Part shown: positions 41,553 through 54,290 of the stretch, in pieces
Layout: each line of letters starts with the position of its first letter
Position numbering within the stretch: position 1 is the first letter of the stretch
NCBI GenBank assembly: GCA_900491605.1
Contig: UESW01001512.1
Coordinates: forward strand, 1-64,000
Direction: 5' to 3'
From: Calamus simplicifolius
Lineage: Eukaryota > Streptophyta > Magnoliopsida > Arecales > Arecaceae
DNA: 64,000 nt
Program-made: the position numbers and the translations under genes
Notes under the pieces: model-generated
Database searches by the model: none
Seen by the model: only the letters and a program-made list of their open reading frames with translations
Told to the model about the DNA's origin: nothing

Positions 41553-42540
41553 TTGAAGGCATTCTTGTCCTCCCCGCCACTCCTGTCGAAACCAAAAGAC
41601 GGGAAGAACCTTTTCCTCTATCTCGCCACCTCTCCGGAAGCTGTTAGCTCTGTCCTGGTGCATCTGGATGCCGACAGAACCCAGAGACCCATCTACTATG
41701 TGAGTAAGGTGCTCCACGATGCAGAAGTTAGATACTCCAGAACTGAGAATATCATTTTTGCTCTGATCGTTTCTGCTCGATGCCTCCGCCCATATTTTCA
41801 AGCTCATCTCATTGTGATACTCACGGATCAGCCCCTTCGAGCCATCTTGCCACGTCCAGACACCTCAGGCTGACTAGCTAAATGGGCCATCAAGCTGGGA
41901 AAATTTGATCTCTCTTTTCAAGCCCGGTCGGCTTTGAAGTCTCAAGTCCTGGCCGACTTCCTGGTCGAGTACACTTGGACCGAAGAGCCGACCGAGGAGG
42001 CTCCATCAAGGCAACATGTTGTTGAGCCGGAGGACAGTACGAAGTCTTGGATCCTCCATGTGGATGGTACCTCGAACTCCCAAGGAAGCGAAGCCGGCCT
42101 TATTCTGGCAGGACCATATGGAGAGGTAGTGGAGTGCGCCCTTCAGTTCTTGTTCAAGGCCACTAATAATCAGGCTGAGTATGAGGCCCTACTGGCAGGT
42201 CTAAGGCTTGCTCAGGAAAAGGCCCGCTCAGGAATTGGGAATAAAATGCCTCAGAGCCTTCACCGACTCGCAACTTGTCTCTGGACAAATCAATGGAGAG
42301 TATGAGGCATGAGATCCCGCCATGGCCCAATACTTGGGTAAAGTCCGGTCCCTAGTCTCTCCACTCCCTTATTTCAGCATCAGCTACATTCCTCGGAGCG
42401 AGAATGCTAGGGCCAATATCCTCTCCCGGCTGGCCACCTCTGCGGATGGCATCGCAAGGGATGCCTACATTGAACACTTGGAGAGGCCCAACATAGAAGC
42501 CAAAAAAGAGGTCCTCCCGCTCACCCAAGAGCCAACTTGA
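41553..42540 (+). pseudogene. Tat RNase H and second RNase H of element C
   Basis: First domain: YLATSPEAVSSVLVHLDAD, PIYYVSKVLHDAEVRYS, LRPYFQAHLIVILTDQPL. Second: SWILHVDGTSNSQGSEAGL, NNQAEYEALLAGLRLAQE, then a frame change before FTDSQLVSGQI near 42260. Ends SISYIPRSENARANILSRL. Stops at 41535, 41872 and 42538. Confidence 0.88.
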
Positions 42541-43764
42541 ATGGATCCTTACATCCGCTACCTGACAGATAGCACTCTCCCTATTGACCGCGACGAAGCT
42601 AGGCAGCTCAAATGGAGAGCCTCCAAATTCACCCTCCTGGACGGACGTCTATACAGGAGATCGTTCTCTTACCCCCTGCTCAAGTGCGTGGGACCTGCCG
42701 ATGCCGATTATATTCTTAGAGAAATCCATGAAGGCATCTGCGGGAATCACCTGGAGGGTAGATCCCTGGCTCAGAAGGCTCTTCGACAAGGGTACTTCTG
42801 GCTCACCATGAGGGAGGATGCCGCCAAACAGGTCCAGAAGTGTGATGATTGTCAGCGCCATGCGCACATCCAACCCTCTGTTCCTCTGAATCCACTCTTA
42901 GCCCCATGGCCCTTCGCCCAGTGGGGAATGGACATCCTTGGACCATTTCCCCCGGCTTCGGGACAGCGGAGGTTCTTGATTGTCGCCATCGACTACTTCA
43001 CCAAGTAGGTCGAGGTCGAGGCGCTGGCCAAGATCACTGAAAACAAAGTCAAAGCCTTCCTTTGGAAGTCGGTCATCTACCGCTTTGGCCTACCCCACAC
43101 TCTCGTCACCGACAACTGCCATCAATTCGACAATGTCACATTCAAGACTTTCTGCAACGAGCTGGGCATTCACCATCGATTCACTTTTATCGGCCACCCG
43201 CAGACCAATGGGAAAGCTGAGGTCATGAATCGTACCATCCTCAGAGGGCTTAGAACTCGGCTCGACGGATCCAAAGGCCGATGGGTAGAGGAACTCCCTA
43301 GCGTTCTGTGGGCCTACCATACGACTCCAAGGGCTCCGACAGGCGAAACCCCCTTTAGTCTAGCCTTCGGGTCTGAAGCGGTCATCCCTGTGGAAATCGG
43401 ACTGCTAAGCCCGCGCGTGGAAACCTACAATAAAGATAACAATTCTGCCCAACTAAGAGCCAACCTCGACTTTATCAATGAAGCGCATGATCAGGCACGG
43501 CTGCGTATGGCGACATTCCGTCAGCGGGCAGCCAGGTACTACAATGCTCGGGTCCGTCCCAAAGCATTTCGTCCTGGAGATCTGGTTCTAAGGAAGGCCG
43601 AGGTATCCAAACCGACGAAGAGGGGCAAGTTATCCGCCAATTGGGAAGGTCCTTACCGTATTGCTGAGACGCTCCATCGAGGAGCATATCGAATTGAAGA
43701 GCTCAACGGCCAATCCATCCTGCATACTTGGAATGCGGATAACCTTCGCCGATATTATCAATAA
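42541..43764 (+). pseudogene. Tat integrase of element C
   Basis: Largely readable, with one stop (TAG at 43006) in the middle. Zinc region GYFWLTMREDAAKQVQKCDD, core D in WGMDILGPFP, D in VTDNCHQFDN (usual DNG changed to DNC), E in NGKAEVMNRTI, C-terminal RMATFRQRAARYYNARV and LHTWNADNLRRYYQ to 43764. Confidence 0.9.
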
Positions 43765-43839
43765 TGTATCCCTTTACATTATGAGCAATAAAGGACCTTC
43801 TCCAAAGCCGAAGTTGTTCCTCCTCTGTATTTGAGGACC

Positions 43840-44940
43840 GGATCCCCTTAAAAGGAGCTCGCCCGCATCACGGCCTACGGAACACCACTCGGCCCCGGCA
43901 CGGTAGTGCCCCCGAGTGGTTAAGACCCTAAAGGCTCTGTACTCGGCGAGTCGCCTCTTGCAGCATTTTTCTCAAACCTTCGAGGCGGTCTAAAAGGAGC
44001 TCGCCCGCATCATGGCCTACGGGACACCACTCGACCCCGGCACGGCGGTGCCCCCAAGTGGTTAAGACCCTAAAGGCTTTGTACTCGGCGAGTCGCCTCT
44101 CGCAGCATTTTTCTCAAACCTCCGAGGCGGTCTAAAAGGAGCTCGCCCGCATCAGGGCCTACGGGACACCACTCGACCCCGGCACGGCGGTGCCCCCGAG
44201 TGGTTAAGACCCTAAAGGCTCTATACCCGGTGAGTCATCCCTCGCAGCGGTTTTCTCAAACCCTCGAGGCAGTTTAAAAGGAGCTTGCCTGTATCACGGC
44301 CTACGAGACACCACTCGGCTCCGGCACAGCGGTACCCCCGAGTGGTTAAGACCCTAAAGGCTCTGTACCCGATGAGTCGCTCCTCACAACGGTTTTCTCA
44401 AACCCTCGAGGCGGTTTAAAAGAAGCTCGCCCGCATCATGGCCTACGGGACACCACTTGGCCCCAGCACGGTGGTGCCCCCGAGTGATTAAGACCCTAAA
44501 GGCTCTGTACCTGGTGAGTCGCCTCTTGTAGTGGTTTTCTCAAACCCCCGAGATGGTCTAAAAGGAGCTCGCCCACATCACGGCCTACGGGACACCACTC
44601 GGCCCTGGCACGGCGATGCCCCTGAGTGGTTAAGACCCTAAAGGCTCTGTACCCGGTGAGTCACCCCTCGCAGCAGTTTTCACAAACCCCCGAGGCGGTT
44701 TAAAAGGAGCTCACCCGCATCACGGCCTACGAGACACCATTCGGCTCCGGCACGGCAGTGCCCCCAAGTGGTTAAGACCCTAAAGGCCCTGTATCCGGCG
44801 AGTCGCCCCTCGCAGCGATTTCCACACCCCCGAGGCGGTTCAAAAGGAACCTAGCGATTCTCAACTCTCAGGGCACCCTTCGGGGTTCAAAAGGAACCTG
44901 ATGACTCTTAGCTCTCAGGTTGCCCTCCAGGGTCTAAGGA
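43840..44940 (+). repeat. 3'-UTR tandem repeat of element C (about 142 bp x 7)
   Basis: Units start AAAAGGAGCTCGCCCGCATC at about 43850, 43992, 44133, 44275, 44418, 44559 and 44702, ending near 44842, where shorter units like those of element A begin. Motifs ACACCACTCGGCCCCGGCAC and GTTAAGACCCTAAAGGCTC are shared with element B. Confidence 0.95.
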
Positions 44941-45772
44941 GCTTCTGATGGCTGCAATTTTGCCCCGGCAGCTCCAAATCTGCCTCATTAGCCAAGGACC
45001 AATTGATTGGTGGGCACCCGCTTCTGCCCCGGCATCGGTCTTAGGCTTCTGCCCCAGCGCCAGTCTTAGGCTTTCGCCCCAGCCTATTCGGGTCGGCCTT
45101 GCCCCGGCCACCTATCTCGGACTTGGCCTCGGTGCACGAGTCCCCCAAGGCAGGTCAAGGCCATAGCTCGTCGGCGCTATGGCTAAAGGGACGTTGCTCA
45201 GTCCTATGTCATCCCCAACGGACTTTGCCCGCCAGAATGGCCTTTAGAGTCGGCCTCCAAGGGAACCCTTTCAAATATTATAGCCCAATGCATGTTCAAG
45301 ATGTTTTGATGAAGTCCACACGGACCAGATGATTCGAAGGTTTAGTTGGCGATCCGGATTTTTGTCGACTCATCCAAGTTATTGTCAGGGAAGTAGACAA
45401 GACAAGGAAGGCAAGTTAGAGGAAGGATCTTCCTAGCTGTGAGTAGGTTTCCTCGATAAGAACCCTCTGAATTCATGGGAGAGCTCTAAAGATGTTCTTA
45501 AACGACCGCGACCGGCATCAAGTTGCCCCAACTAGCTATGAATTTGTTCAGCCCCACGAGTTTCTGCGAACCTATTCGGTCACTATCAGGTCTAAGTCCG
45601 AGGATCTGTCGCGACGCTTTCAACATACATAATGCTTCACAAATGGAAGAGCGAGGCATTTGCAGAATAGTTCTTTTTTCATTAAATATCTCAGGGCGAT
45701 TACAAAATTGGGCCCCAGTCAGTTACAAAAGGTAAAGAAAAGTGCGAAGTGAGGGAAAAAATACAAAAGTTC
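44941..45772. other. Noncoding stretch between 3' repeats and antisense gene of element C
   Basis: 830 bp without a credible ORF. Contains GCCCCAGC-rich short repeats (45000-45130) and probably the 3' UTR of the antisense gene. Confidence 0.4.
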
Positions 45773-48241
45773 CTAGGGCTCGCTCGGCCCCGGCGCCTCT
45801 CTGGTTTTTCCCTCCTGTTCGGTCTCTTCCTCCTCCGCCGTTTCCTCGCCACCAAGATCCCCAGCTTGGATCTCTTCAAGGTCGGTGCTGCTAATTTTGA
45901 AGGCCACAGCCATCTTCACTTTGCAAAGCTCAAAGCCCCTTGTGTAGGCATCGAGGCTGGCCTCAACGACTTCATTTTCAAATTCTGTCGAAGCCTTATA
46001 GCTGGCCATGGCGGTCTCGACTCAAGCCTCAGCCTCCTTGGCTTTCGCCTCGGCCCCCCGAACTTTGTCACGGCCTCCTCGATCTTCACCTCGACCTCCT
46101 CGATCTTCGCCTCGGCCTCCCTAGCCCGCGTCTCGGCCTCCCAGGCCCGACCCTCAGCCTCCTCGGCACGGGTGCTAGCATCATGAGCATGGGCCACTGC
46201 CCCGGCCCGCTCATGGCTCGCGTCGACTGCCGCCCTCTCTGCCGCGGCGGCCTTCTCCATCGCAGCTCGGACCTCATCCATGGCTGTGTCCGCTCGGCTC
46301 TCCGATCGCTGGAGCTCACGAGTCAGCTCCTCAATTCTTTTGTTAGCCGCCTCCAACCTGGCTGACACCAGCACCAACTTATTTTTGGCCACGGAAGCTC
46401 GGTTGCTCTCAACCTCGGCCTAGCACTTCGCCTCCCTCAGGCCCTTTTCTCGGGCCTTGGCCTCCACCTACTGCTGAGCCAACTTCTCAGGCAGTGCCCG
46501 GCTCTGTCCTTTATACTTCTCTACCTTGTCTAAGGTATGCGAGAGCACCTCCCCCGTGTGGGTTACCGCTCGGCGGAGGGCAAAGGCTCCATTGACCAGC
46601 TGCACCAAAAAATTCGTCAGTGGCAAATCAATTAGGTCATGTCGGAAAGAAGCTAAGACCGATGGGTTACTTGAAGAATGTTCACCATCACCCATCGAGG
46701 ATGGTAGCGTCGGACTACTGCCCCATCTCCTCGTCAATCTCGGAGGTTTGCGCCCTTGAAAGAAGGATGGCGGCTCGTGCGGCATCCTCCATGGTAGAAT
46801 ATTTGGGCGCAGGCCGTGCCACCCCTCCTAGCGGCTCGTCGGCCAGTCGGTGAGCCGGTCGGTGTGCGGATCGCCGGGATGAGCTCCCCGGCTCAGCCCT
46901 ATGCTTCCAGGGCCTCCTTTCCCCAGCATTGGAGCTCCTGATTGCTATCTCCCCCTCTACGGCAGACGGGAGAGCCTTCTCCACCTCCGGCTCGATGGGA
47001 GCCGGGAGTCGGGAGGTCGCTTGCAACCACGGCCTGCTCCACCTCGATAGAATCCGTGGCGATGGGAGTCTCTTCCTCAGGGTCCAGTACCACCACGATA
47101 GTGGCCAGGATCTCCCCCTCTTCTCTCTCAGCACCGGCCGGGCCGGGGACAGCCCCTTCAATCGGCACCTCCTCGGTCGGCTCGTCAGTGGGCGCCTAGA
47201 CCGCTGGGATCTCTGGGGGTTGGGCTGGCTCGGCCTGAGCTTTCTTTTGCACCCTCTTGGCCGGCCTGGCTTGCTCGCCTGCCACCAACCTCTTCTGACG
47301 TAGGGCAGTCTCCAATCTCTCGGTGGTAACCTTCATTGCTGCACAAGGAATAAATGTTGGTAGAAGAAAAGAAGAAAAGAAGAAAAGCAAAAAATTTTAT
47401 AAAATGAGCAAAGGTGTCGTCCGGTCAAGGGTGAGAGGAATGGGCTTTTGTGCTCACCGACTGCCGGAGCCAACTCAGCCTCGTACAAATTCTCCTCGGA
47501 CAGGAGTTCTTTGTAAGAGGGGATCTGGGAATTCGAAAAATGGCGGAAGAGCTCCCCGTCCTTATCATTCACCGCCGAATTCTCGTTGGGGCTGACGTTC
47601 GGCTCCCCCCAATCGGTCCTCACTCCCTCCATATGGTCGAAAAGGTACCGAGATTTTCACCCCCTAATTTTTGATGGAAGACCTAATGCAAGGGCCCTAC
47701 CCGACCTGGCAGTGAATACCCACCAGGCTCCTTCACCCTGGCGATGGAGTTTGTAAAGGGCCCGGAACAGGGATAAGCTGGCCGCGGAACCCTGGAAATG
47801 GCAAAGGTTAACGAAGGTGCAGAAGATCCGAATCGAGTTCGGAGTCAACTGCACCAGCACTAACATATATCTATTCAGAAGGTTTAGGAAGAAGGGGTGA
47901 AAAGAAAGTCGTAGCCCGCACCGAAAGAACTCTTCATACAGAGCAACCCGACCCGGAAGGGAAGAGGTCACCCTGTCTTCAGGTCTCGGCATGGATAGGC
48001 GGATAAAGTCGGGGACCCTATACGTGACCCTAAGGGCCTCTACCTCTTCGAGGGTCATGGTGGAGGCGATCCCCTCCGGCCCCGCCAGATCGAGGCTAGC
48101 AGCCGGAGGAGATGTCGGATGTCGGGAGGAAAGGGGAACCGCTCTCATCGGAGGGATTTGGGCAGATGGTTGGTCGCTCATCCCCGGCTGGTCGCGGATT
48201 GTGATCCCACCCAATGGCCGAAGCATTTGGCTAATGGGCAA
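45773..48241 (-). pseudogene. Antisense accessory gene of Tat element C (putative gypsy-type transposon domain plus coiled coil)
   Basis: Runs opposite to gag-pol. From ATG 48241 the N-terminal domain reads VEALRVTYRVPDFIRL, GRVALYEEFFRCGLRL, FHPFFLNLLNRYMLVLVQL and SIRIFCTFVNLCHFQG, matching the plant 'putative gypsy type transposon' family (Pfam PF04195, from memory). One TGA at about 47657 stands where Trp is usual; the frame goes on to ELAPAVG at 47458. A GT..AG intron (47457-47339) precedes MKVTTERLETALRQKRL. A stop at about 47196 and frameshifts follow. The C-terminal half is a long Ala/Glu/Arg heptad coiled coil (46400-46050) ending KASTEFENEVVEASLDAYTR. TATAAAA at 48474-48468 is a possible own promoter. 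Known in Tat elements such as Grande; function unknown. Confidence 0.75.
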
Positions 48242-48467
48242 TGTCTGGTCCTCACCAGGGGAAGGAGACGAATCTACTACTAGTTTCTTACCCTCTCTAA
48301 TGGCCCTACAGTCTATGGGTCAAAGACGAAGGGTGAAAAATGGAGACTAACCTGAAAGCTGGTAAGAAGATGAAGGCTGGAGGTCTCGGTTTGCAAGGGA
48401 GCTCAGGAGGGAAGAAAGCGAGGAAATGATTGCAGTGTAAAGCTCTCCCTTGAGCCCAGGAGGTGCC

Positions 48468-48474
48468 TTTTATA
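48468..48474 (-). promoter_or_regulatory. Possible TATA box of the antisense gene in element C
   Basis: The minus strand reads GAATATAAAAGGCACC, about 230 bp before the ATG at 48241, with a possible leader intron beginning CAG|GTTAGTC near 48350. Confidence 0.5.
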
Positions 48475-48865
48475 TTCCCATTTCAAATCGCTTTACTCCA
48501 AAGTTCGCCGCGTGGCTTTCACCTATTGCATTGCATTCCTAGGCGCTGGCTGTCTCGCCCACGCCCGAGACATGCCGCCTCAGTTCAGCCGAGGAGCGGG
48601 ATCCCCGGCCAATGATGGTACTTGAGAATCAAAGAAGCAATGATGGTGCATGCCTTTTTCATCCTTCGAAAAGGCGTCCCTTCGAACAACCGATGCCAAT
48701 GTCAGCTCCCACCTACCACGCGATTCTAGAAGATTTTCGAAGCAATGCTGCCTTGAGAAGGTGCGCCAGCTCAGCCGCTGATTAAGGCTCCCATAACTGG
48801 TCACCAATTTTTGAATTTTTGTGCACCTTTCGCCTAAGGGACAGTTGGCACGTGGCCCTTCGCGC

Positions 48866-48883
48866 TCAGGAGCGGGGGGCATC
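48866..48883 (+). promoter_or_regulatory. Polypurine tract of element C
   Basis: CAGGAGCGGGGGGCATC directly before the 3' LTR. Confidence 0.8.
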
Positions 48884-50024
48884 TAATATGGCTAATAAAA
48901 GCCACAGGGGTAATTATGACGAAATCAACCACGTGGCATGGACCTTCTCCAGTATTGCTGGGGTGGCACCGATCTTTTCAGGTCGGCCCTGGTGGCCCCG
49001 TCCCCTCCAGTATTGCCGAGGCGGCCCCGACCTTTTCAGGTCGGCCCCGTCGGCCCCTGTTTCTCCAATCATGTCGGGGCGACTCCGACCTTTTCAGGTT
49101 GGCCCCGTCGGCCCCTGATTCTCCAGTCATGCCGGGACGGCCCTGACCTTTTCAGGTCAGCCCCATCGGCCCCTGTTTCTCCAGTCATGTCGGGACGCCC
49201 CGACCTTTTCAGGTCAGTCCCGTCGGCCCCTGTTTCTCCTATCATACCGGGGCGGCCCCGACCTTTTCAGGTCGGCCCCGTTGGCCCCTATTTCTCTAGT
49301 CATGCCGGGGTGGCCCTGACCTTTTTAGGTTGGCCTCGTCGGCCCCTGATTCTTTAGTCATGCATGGGCGGCCCCGACCTTTTCAGGTCAGCCCTGTTAG
49401 TCCCTGTTTCTCCAGTATTGCTGGGGCGGCCTCGACCTTTTCAGGTCGGCCCCGTCTCCTCTAATATTGTTGGGGCAGCCCCGACCCTTTCAAAGTGGCC
49501 CTGCATCTGCCAAAGCCACCAACCTTCTGACCTGCTCAGACTGGCACCTCCTGACCGCGCCGCTGATGGGACCAGGCTCACCTACCGGCTGGTCCCACCG
49601 ACTGATGGGACTTGGCCTACCAACCGCCGGCTTCTCCTCTTTGATGGGACAGGACCCACCAATCAACCCAAATTCACATAATCCCCACGTGTCCCATAGA
49701 ATGTCACGCGGCTAACCCCCATGCGGGCTTCAACTGCCTATAAAAAGGGAAGTACACGAAAGATTCAGGTAGGCAAACTTAAGTGCTCTCTTACTCTACT
49801 ACCCCATGGAAGTTCTATCTCTCAAGAGCTTTTCCTGCCCTAAAGAGCTCCCTCGAGCTCTTCCTCAGCTGTGACCTTGATCACTGACTTGGGCATCGGA
49901 GGGTCCCCAACCGAAGAACCCCTCCGGTCTTGGGACTTCTTGAAGGTTGTTCGGCTGGGCGATAATCTCATCGGTAACCAGATCAGTTATCCTGGTGCTC
50001 AACTCCTGTGATCGGGCGTCATCA
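48884..50024 (+). repeat. 3' LTR of Tat element C (1141 bp)
   Basis: Starts TAATATGGCTAATAAAAG, so the terminal TG is mutated to TA. Ends GGGCGTCATCA. Carries about nine of the about 60-bp hairpin units (48945-49465) and the TATAAAAAGGG box near 49740. Confidence 0.92.
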
Positions 50025-50029
50025 GATTC

Positions 50030-51860
50030 TACATAGGCTAGAATTAAATTCAGTATAGGAGATGAGTTATCAACATTTTTTTATTCCCAAGAATTAAATA
50101 AAAAAATTACCAAAATTAATTATAAGTAATAAAATGCCTTGCTTTTTTTGCTAAAAATTCATATTTTAAAATATTTAAAAAATTTATATTTTAAAATTTT
50201 TATAAAAAATATCTTAAATCTTACATATAAAAAAATCTCAAAATACTACCGAATTTGATTTTTTAAATAATTTTTTGAATATAAATAAAATTTGATTTCA
50301 TATTTTTCACATTTTGATAGTAAAATAGCACTTACTTCTAATATATGAACCAGTAGTTTTAACTTATCTTTATTTATGTTGCCACATTTTATTGATTACG
50401 ACTAAGCAATACAAAAAATAAAATTTTAATTTTAAATTATTTAAATATTCATACTATGCTGTCAACATCCCTAGTTATATTATGCATATAGTATGTGAAT
50501 ATTATATGCATGACAAAAATTTTCAATTAATTTAAATAATACTATTAATAATAATATTGCTATTGAGTTATTCAAATAGCACTTATGTCCTATAAGATGT
50601 ACATGATACATCATAAATTTAATAACATAAAATGATTTAACTATTATAGAACCATGTGTAAAAAAAGTTAGAGATACTATTAAATACATAACATCTTTAA
50701 GAGCTAAAAAATAAGATTTTAAAATTTATATATATGATCTAGGGTAAAAAAATCTAAACAATTTTATTACGTGTAAAACATAAATAAAAATCTATAAGTT
50801 TAATATTATATTTTGTTTCCAATATAAAGATATTATTACTATTTTTATAATTATCACTTTTCCAATGAACTAATATTAGATTTTCATTGAAAAAATTATA
50901 AAATTATTATGTAATTTTTAAATTTTTTTATGAAGCTACTAATATTTTACCTAGTACTTATTATCCTACCTCTCTCCTAATTTTGTGATAAATCTTTAAT
51001 ATTACCAACTATTTTTTACTTTATAGGAATGCAAAGGTTTTCAAAATAATTGCACCACCAGAATTAAAATTTAATAAATATCTATAAGAAATTTTATATT
51101 TTTCATTTGTTTAGCTTTAATTATGTATCTTAGATTTAAATTAGAATGTATATTCATAGTTTTAAGAGAAATTTAAAATAATATGATGCATGGCATTGGT
51201 AAATTAAAGATGAAATTACTAATTTATTAAATAAAATATTTATATTATATGATAAAGGTAAAAGGTTCTCTATTTCAACCTCCTTCATGTAGTAGTAGGC
51301 GAGGCAGTAATTTTGATAAAATATAAAATATTCTTATCAAGAAAAAAAATGTATAACTTCATTTTCCAATCAATTACATTTTTTAAGTAATTATTTTCTA
51401 ATTTTTCTAACTTAGGATAAGTTAGATAATTTTGATATTTTAACTTGATGGTGAATACATGAAAATAATTATCCTATATTTGCCATTATAACCCATAATT
51501 TACTAACCCCTTTGATAACCATAGTAGCATCAAATTTTACTTTTAATATGAGAGGATGGGTATTTAAGGTAGGAGAAGCTAATTAAAGCTCACGATGAAG
51601 ATGCTAGTCTACTTAAAGGACTAGTAAAATACTGCTGACAGGATGAAAGGATGAAGACGAAGAGACAAATGGAAAAGTAAAAGATCAAGGATGAAAGATG
51701 GTGTAATCCGATCCCAAAAAATAACAAGAGTAACCATGATAGAGCGTACTAATAGCAAGCCCCAAATAAGATAAGTATATCTAATTTATTTTATTTATTT
51801 TTTAAACTTAATTTTAAAAATAAATAAATAAATAATTGTACTCCCTGCGCGCCTTGAATA
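50030..51860. other. Very AT-rich spacer without genes
   Basis: Extremely AT-rich, full of stops in all frames, no repeats or motifs recognised. The missing last exon of the FAHD1 gene would be expected here but I do not find it. Confidence 0.6.
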
Positions 51861-51979
51861 ATTAATCTATCTTAAAGGTAATCCTTTCAAGCAACTGCTT
51901 CTGGCTTCTAGTAAGTGCAGGAAACTAAAGAATTTGAATGAAAGTGGGCCACTGAACGGCAAAGGAAAAGAAAAGTTAC

Positions 51980-52097
51980 TGGTTAAAATCACATCTCCTT
52001 CCATAAGTGTCATGAATGAACTGATATGACTGATGAGGAATGGAATCTTGAAGATCATATCCTTGGTTGAGCCTTTCCGCCGAAGTTCATTGTCCAC
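51980..52097 (-). pseudogene. FAHD1 exon 5, last one found
   Basis: Acceptor ACTAG|GTG. 39 codons from VDNELRRKGSTKDMIF to EGDVILT, then the donor ACCA|GTAACT. The codon split at the donor would normally be Gly (G|G..); here the first base is A. Confidence 0.88.
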
Positions 52098-52230
52098 CTA
52101 GTAAACAGTGCAGGGTACTTATAACTTCATGGAGAAATTATGAAATGTATATATTCTTAACTAATTATGAGATACTGCCACACAATATTGAAATAATGAA
52201 ACTTTGGGTCAACAAATTTTTAAAAACTAC

Positions 52231-52284
52231 CTTTAACCATAACTCCAGGTTGTCATCAGGATCCATCACTGATGAGTTGGGCAA
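52231..52284 (-). pseudogene. FAHD1 exon 4
   Basis: Acceptor ATGCAG|TTG, donor AAG|GTAGTT. 18 codons, LPNSSVMDPDDNLELWLK. Confidence 0.88.
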
Positions 52285-52731
52285 CTGCATTCAAATAGGT
52301 GAGTGGGTAATTCACGACCTTAGAATTGCAGATATCCTAGTCAAATGCTTGGCTATGTATGCAGATGATCATAAATTAACTTCGGGGCAACTAGGCAAAA
52401 GCATTGAATAAATAAGCATGTTAGACATCTCAATGATATACTTCTGGTCCACTTTGGAAAAAAAAAAGCTGAGAAGTTCACATTTCATCAGCTGTTTTTT
52501 GTTGCATCGGTGAAGAGAAAACCCTCCCCTCCACTCCAAAATACTGCAATTGGATTCAATTTGACTCCTCTTTTGGAATGTACCTAGAGGTAGAGTGTTC
52601 ATTGAACTTCAAGATTTCACCCTTATGGGGAAGACCCAACTATGATCTGATTAGGAGGAAAAGAAGCCCTTCTCACAAACGTAAACTATAGACTAAAAAT
52701 ACACTGGAAGAAAAGAATTCAGATTGCTTAC

Positions 52732-52794
52732 AACTGCACTTATTGGAGTGAATGTGTCCTGCCCTTTGGCCACTGTCCATGGGAGACCTGCTGA
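52732..52794 (-). pseudogene. FAHD1 exon 3
   Basis: Acceptor TTGCAG|TCA, donor GTT|GTAAGC. Encodes SAGLPWTVAKGQDTFTPISA plus V, with the active-site Lys in AKG. Confidence 0.9.
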
Positions 52795-52970
52795 CTGCAA
52801 TAACACGATCAATATTCAGCTATTGGAAGCATCATTTTCTTATACTTGAATAAAAATGTGCATGGCTGTCATTACACTGGAAATCTAGAATAATGAAGTT
52901 ATCATATTATACAACTCAAAAATACTTTATTAAGATTCCATAAAATTAACACATTATTATTTCATCACTC

Positions 52971-52974
<4 letters not shown>

Positions 52975-53002
<28 letters not shown>
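52975..53002. repeat. (AT)n microsatellite in FAHD1 intron 2
   Basis: About 14 AT units. Confidence 0.95.
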
Positions 53003-53006
<4 letters not shown>

Positions 53007-53947
53007 TAAAAAAGAAAATTGTTTCCGTGCTTTTGTTCCCTGTAATTCTTATTTATAAAGCTACTAGAAAGAAGAAAGATGCATATATTTTAAGTGTCTA
53101 CCTCAGGTGTAAGGGGGAAAAAAAGAGAGTTAAGGCTGGAAATAGCCTAGGTCACCATGAAGATTACTGTTTTGGTATGGGAATAAGACAGTGGGCTCTA
53201 GGATAGAATGGGCTTAGATTTCTTTGCCCAATAGCAGCAGTTTCGCCAGTCATGGTTATCAATTAATTAAGCTAACCACATCTCAGTTCCTAACTCTCTA
53301 ATATAATCATATAACTTAAGCTATGCTGAAGATTATATCTCTTAATGCCCATCAGGATGACACAGGAAAAGTTTAATGAACCATAAAGAAAACAATGTTA
53401 ATGGAAAGCTCTCATTAAGCATGCTTTGCTTGCCAATATCCTGCTATTACTATGTTACAAGTATTCATGGAAAGCATATGCTGCACATAAAATGAACGCA
53501 ACAATGCAATCCAATTTTTGAGACCTTTAGAGGCAACCGGCCAGGAGACCAAACTGCAATTTAGTACTCTTAGACTCCAAGGGGATCAGCATGGATTTTG
53601 CAATTGACTAGATTAGGTGCACTATGACACTTGATGGCCCCTCCAATATAGCATTGATGTGTTGCACTTTTCCAATCCTTTGTTGTGCAATCAATTGAAT
53701 TTATAGGTATCACATAGATGCTTATTAGACCTCACCTAAACCTTGGTTACCTTAGAAATTAAGCAATTGTTGCAGATATCCGTGTGATAATATATGACTA
53801 AAAAATAAGAAAAATGAAGTAGATTATGTATTGCAGCAGAAGGGTTCGTTGACACATGGACCCATAGATATGGATATACTGACTATATAAAGGTTTCACT
53901 AGCTAATTTATTTTTTGCTAGAAAAAAAAAAACGCTCAACTTTCGAC

Positions 53948-54000
53948 CTTTGCAGAAGATTGAATTTCTCTTGCAGTCATATCGAAAGCGAGCGCATAAC
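53948..54000 (-). pseudogene. FAHD1 exon 2
   Basis: Acceptor CTTGCAG|GT, donor AAG|GTCGAA. Encodes YALAFDMTAREIQSSAK with the metal-binding Asp. Confidence 0.88.
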
Positions 54001-54290
54001 CTGCAAGATTCACAAGTAATAGTTTCGGTTATCTAGAATCAAATCTCCGTTTCATTTTTTACTTCTAGCATTTAGTCTAGAGTTGGGAAGAGAAGAAAGA
54101 TGCCGTGTATTATATGGACATGGTATCTCGATCTGGTAGACTGTAACTCACTCTTCCATGTATTAAGGCTAGTGTGGCCAGTATTAGGGCCTAGTCCTCA
54201 CAAGAAAAAAAAAGTTGTATCTTTTCTACTCTATATTAATATCATCAGCATGCACTGAGATTCAAAATATACATCTATATATTGACGTAC

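Larger units (their letters stand above)
37033..50024 (+). mobile_element. Tat-lineage Ty3-Gypsy element C, complete (12,992 bp)
   Basis: LTRs at 37033-38268 and 48884-50024, with a perfect 5-bp TSD GATTC (37028-37032, 50025-50029). It contains primer site, gag, protease, RT, two RNase H domains, integrase, seven 142-bp 3' repeats, and about 4 kb of extra DNA with an antisense accessory gene before the PPT. LTR copies differ much more than those of element B (about 85-90% by eye in the first 90 bp), so it is older. Many in-frame stops make pol dead. Confidence 0.95.

Noticed and set aside
45940..46365. Plus-strand Leu/Pro-rich ORF
   Set aside because: Shadow of the antisense coiled-coil gene on the opposite strand.
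52067..52411. 114-codon plus-strand ORF
   Set aside because: Antisense to FAHD1 exons 4-5 and their introns, no family resemblance.
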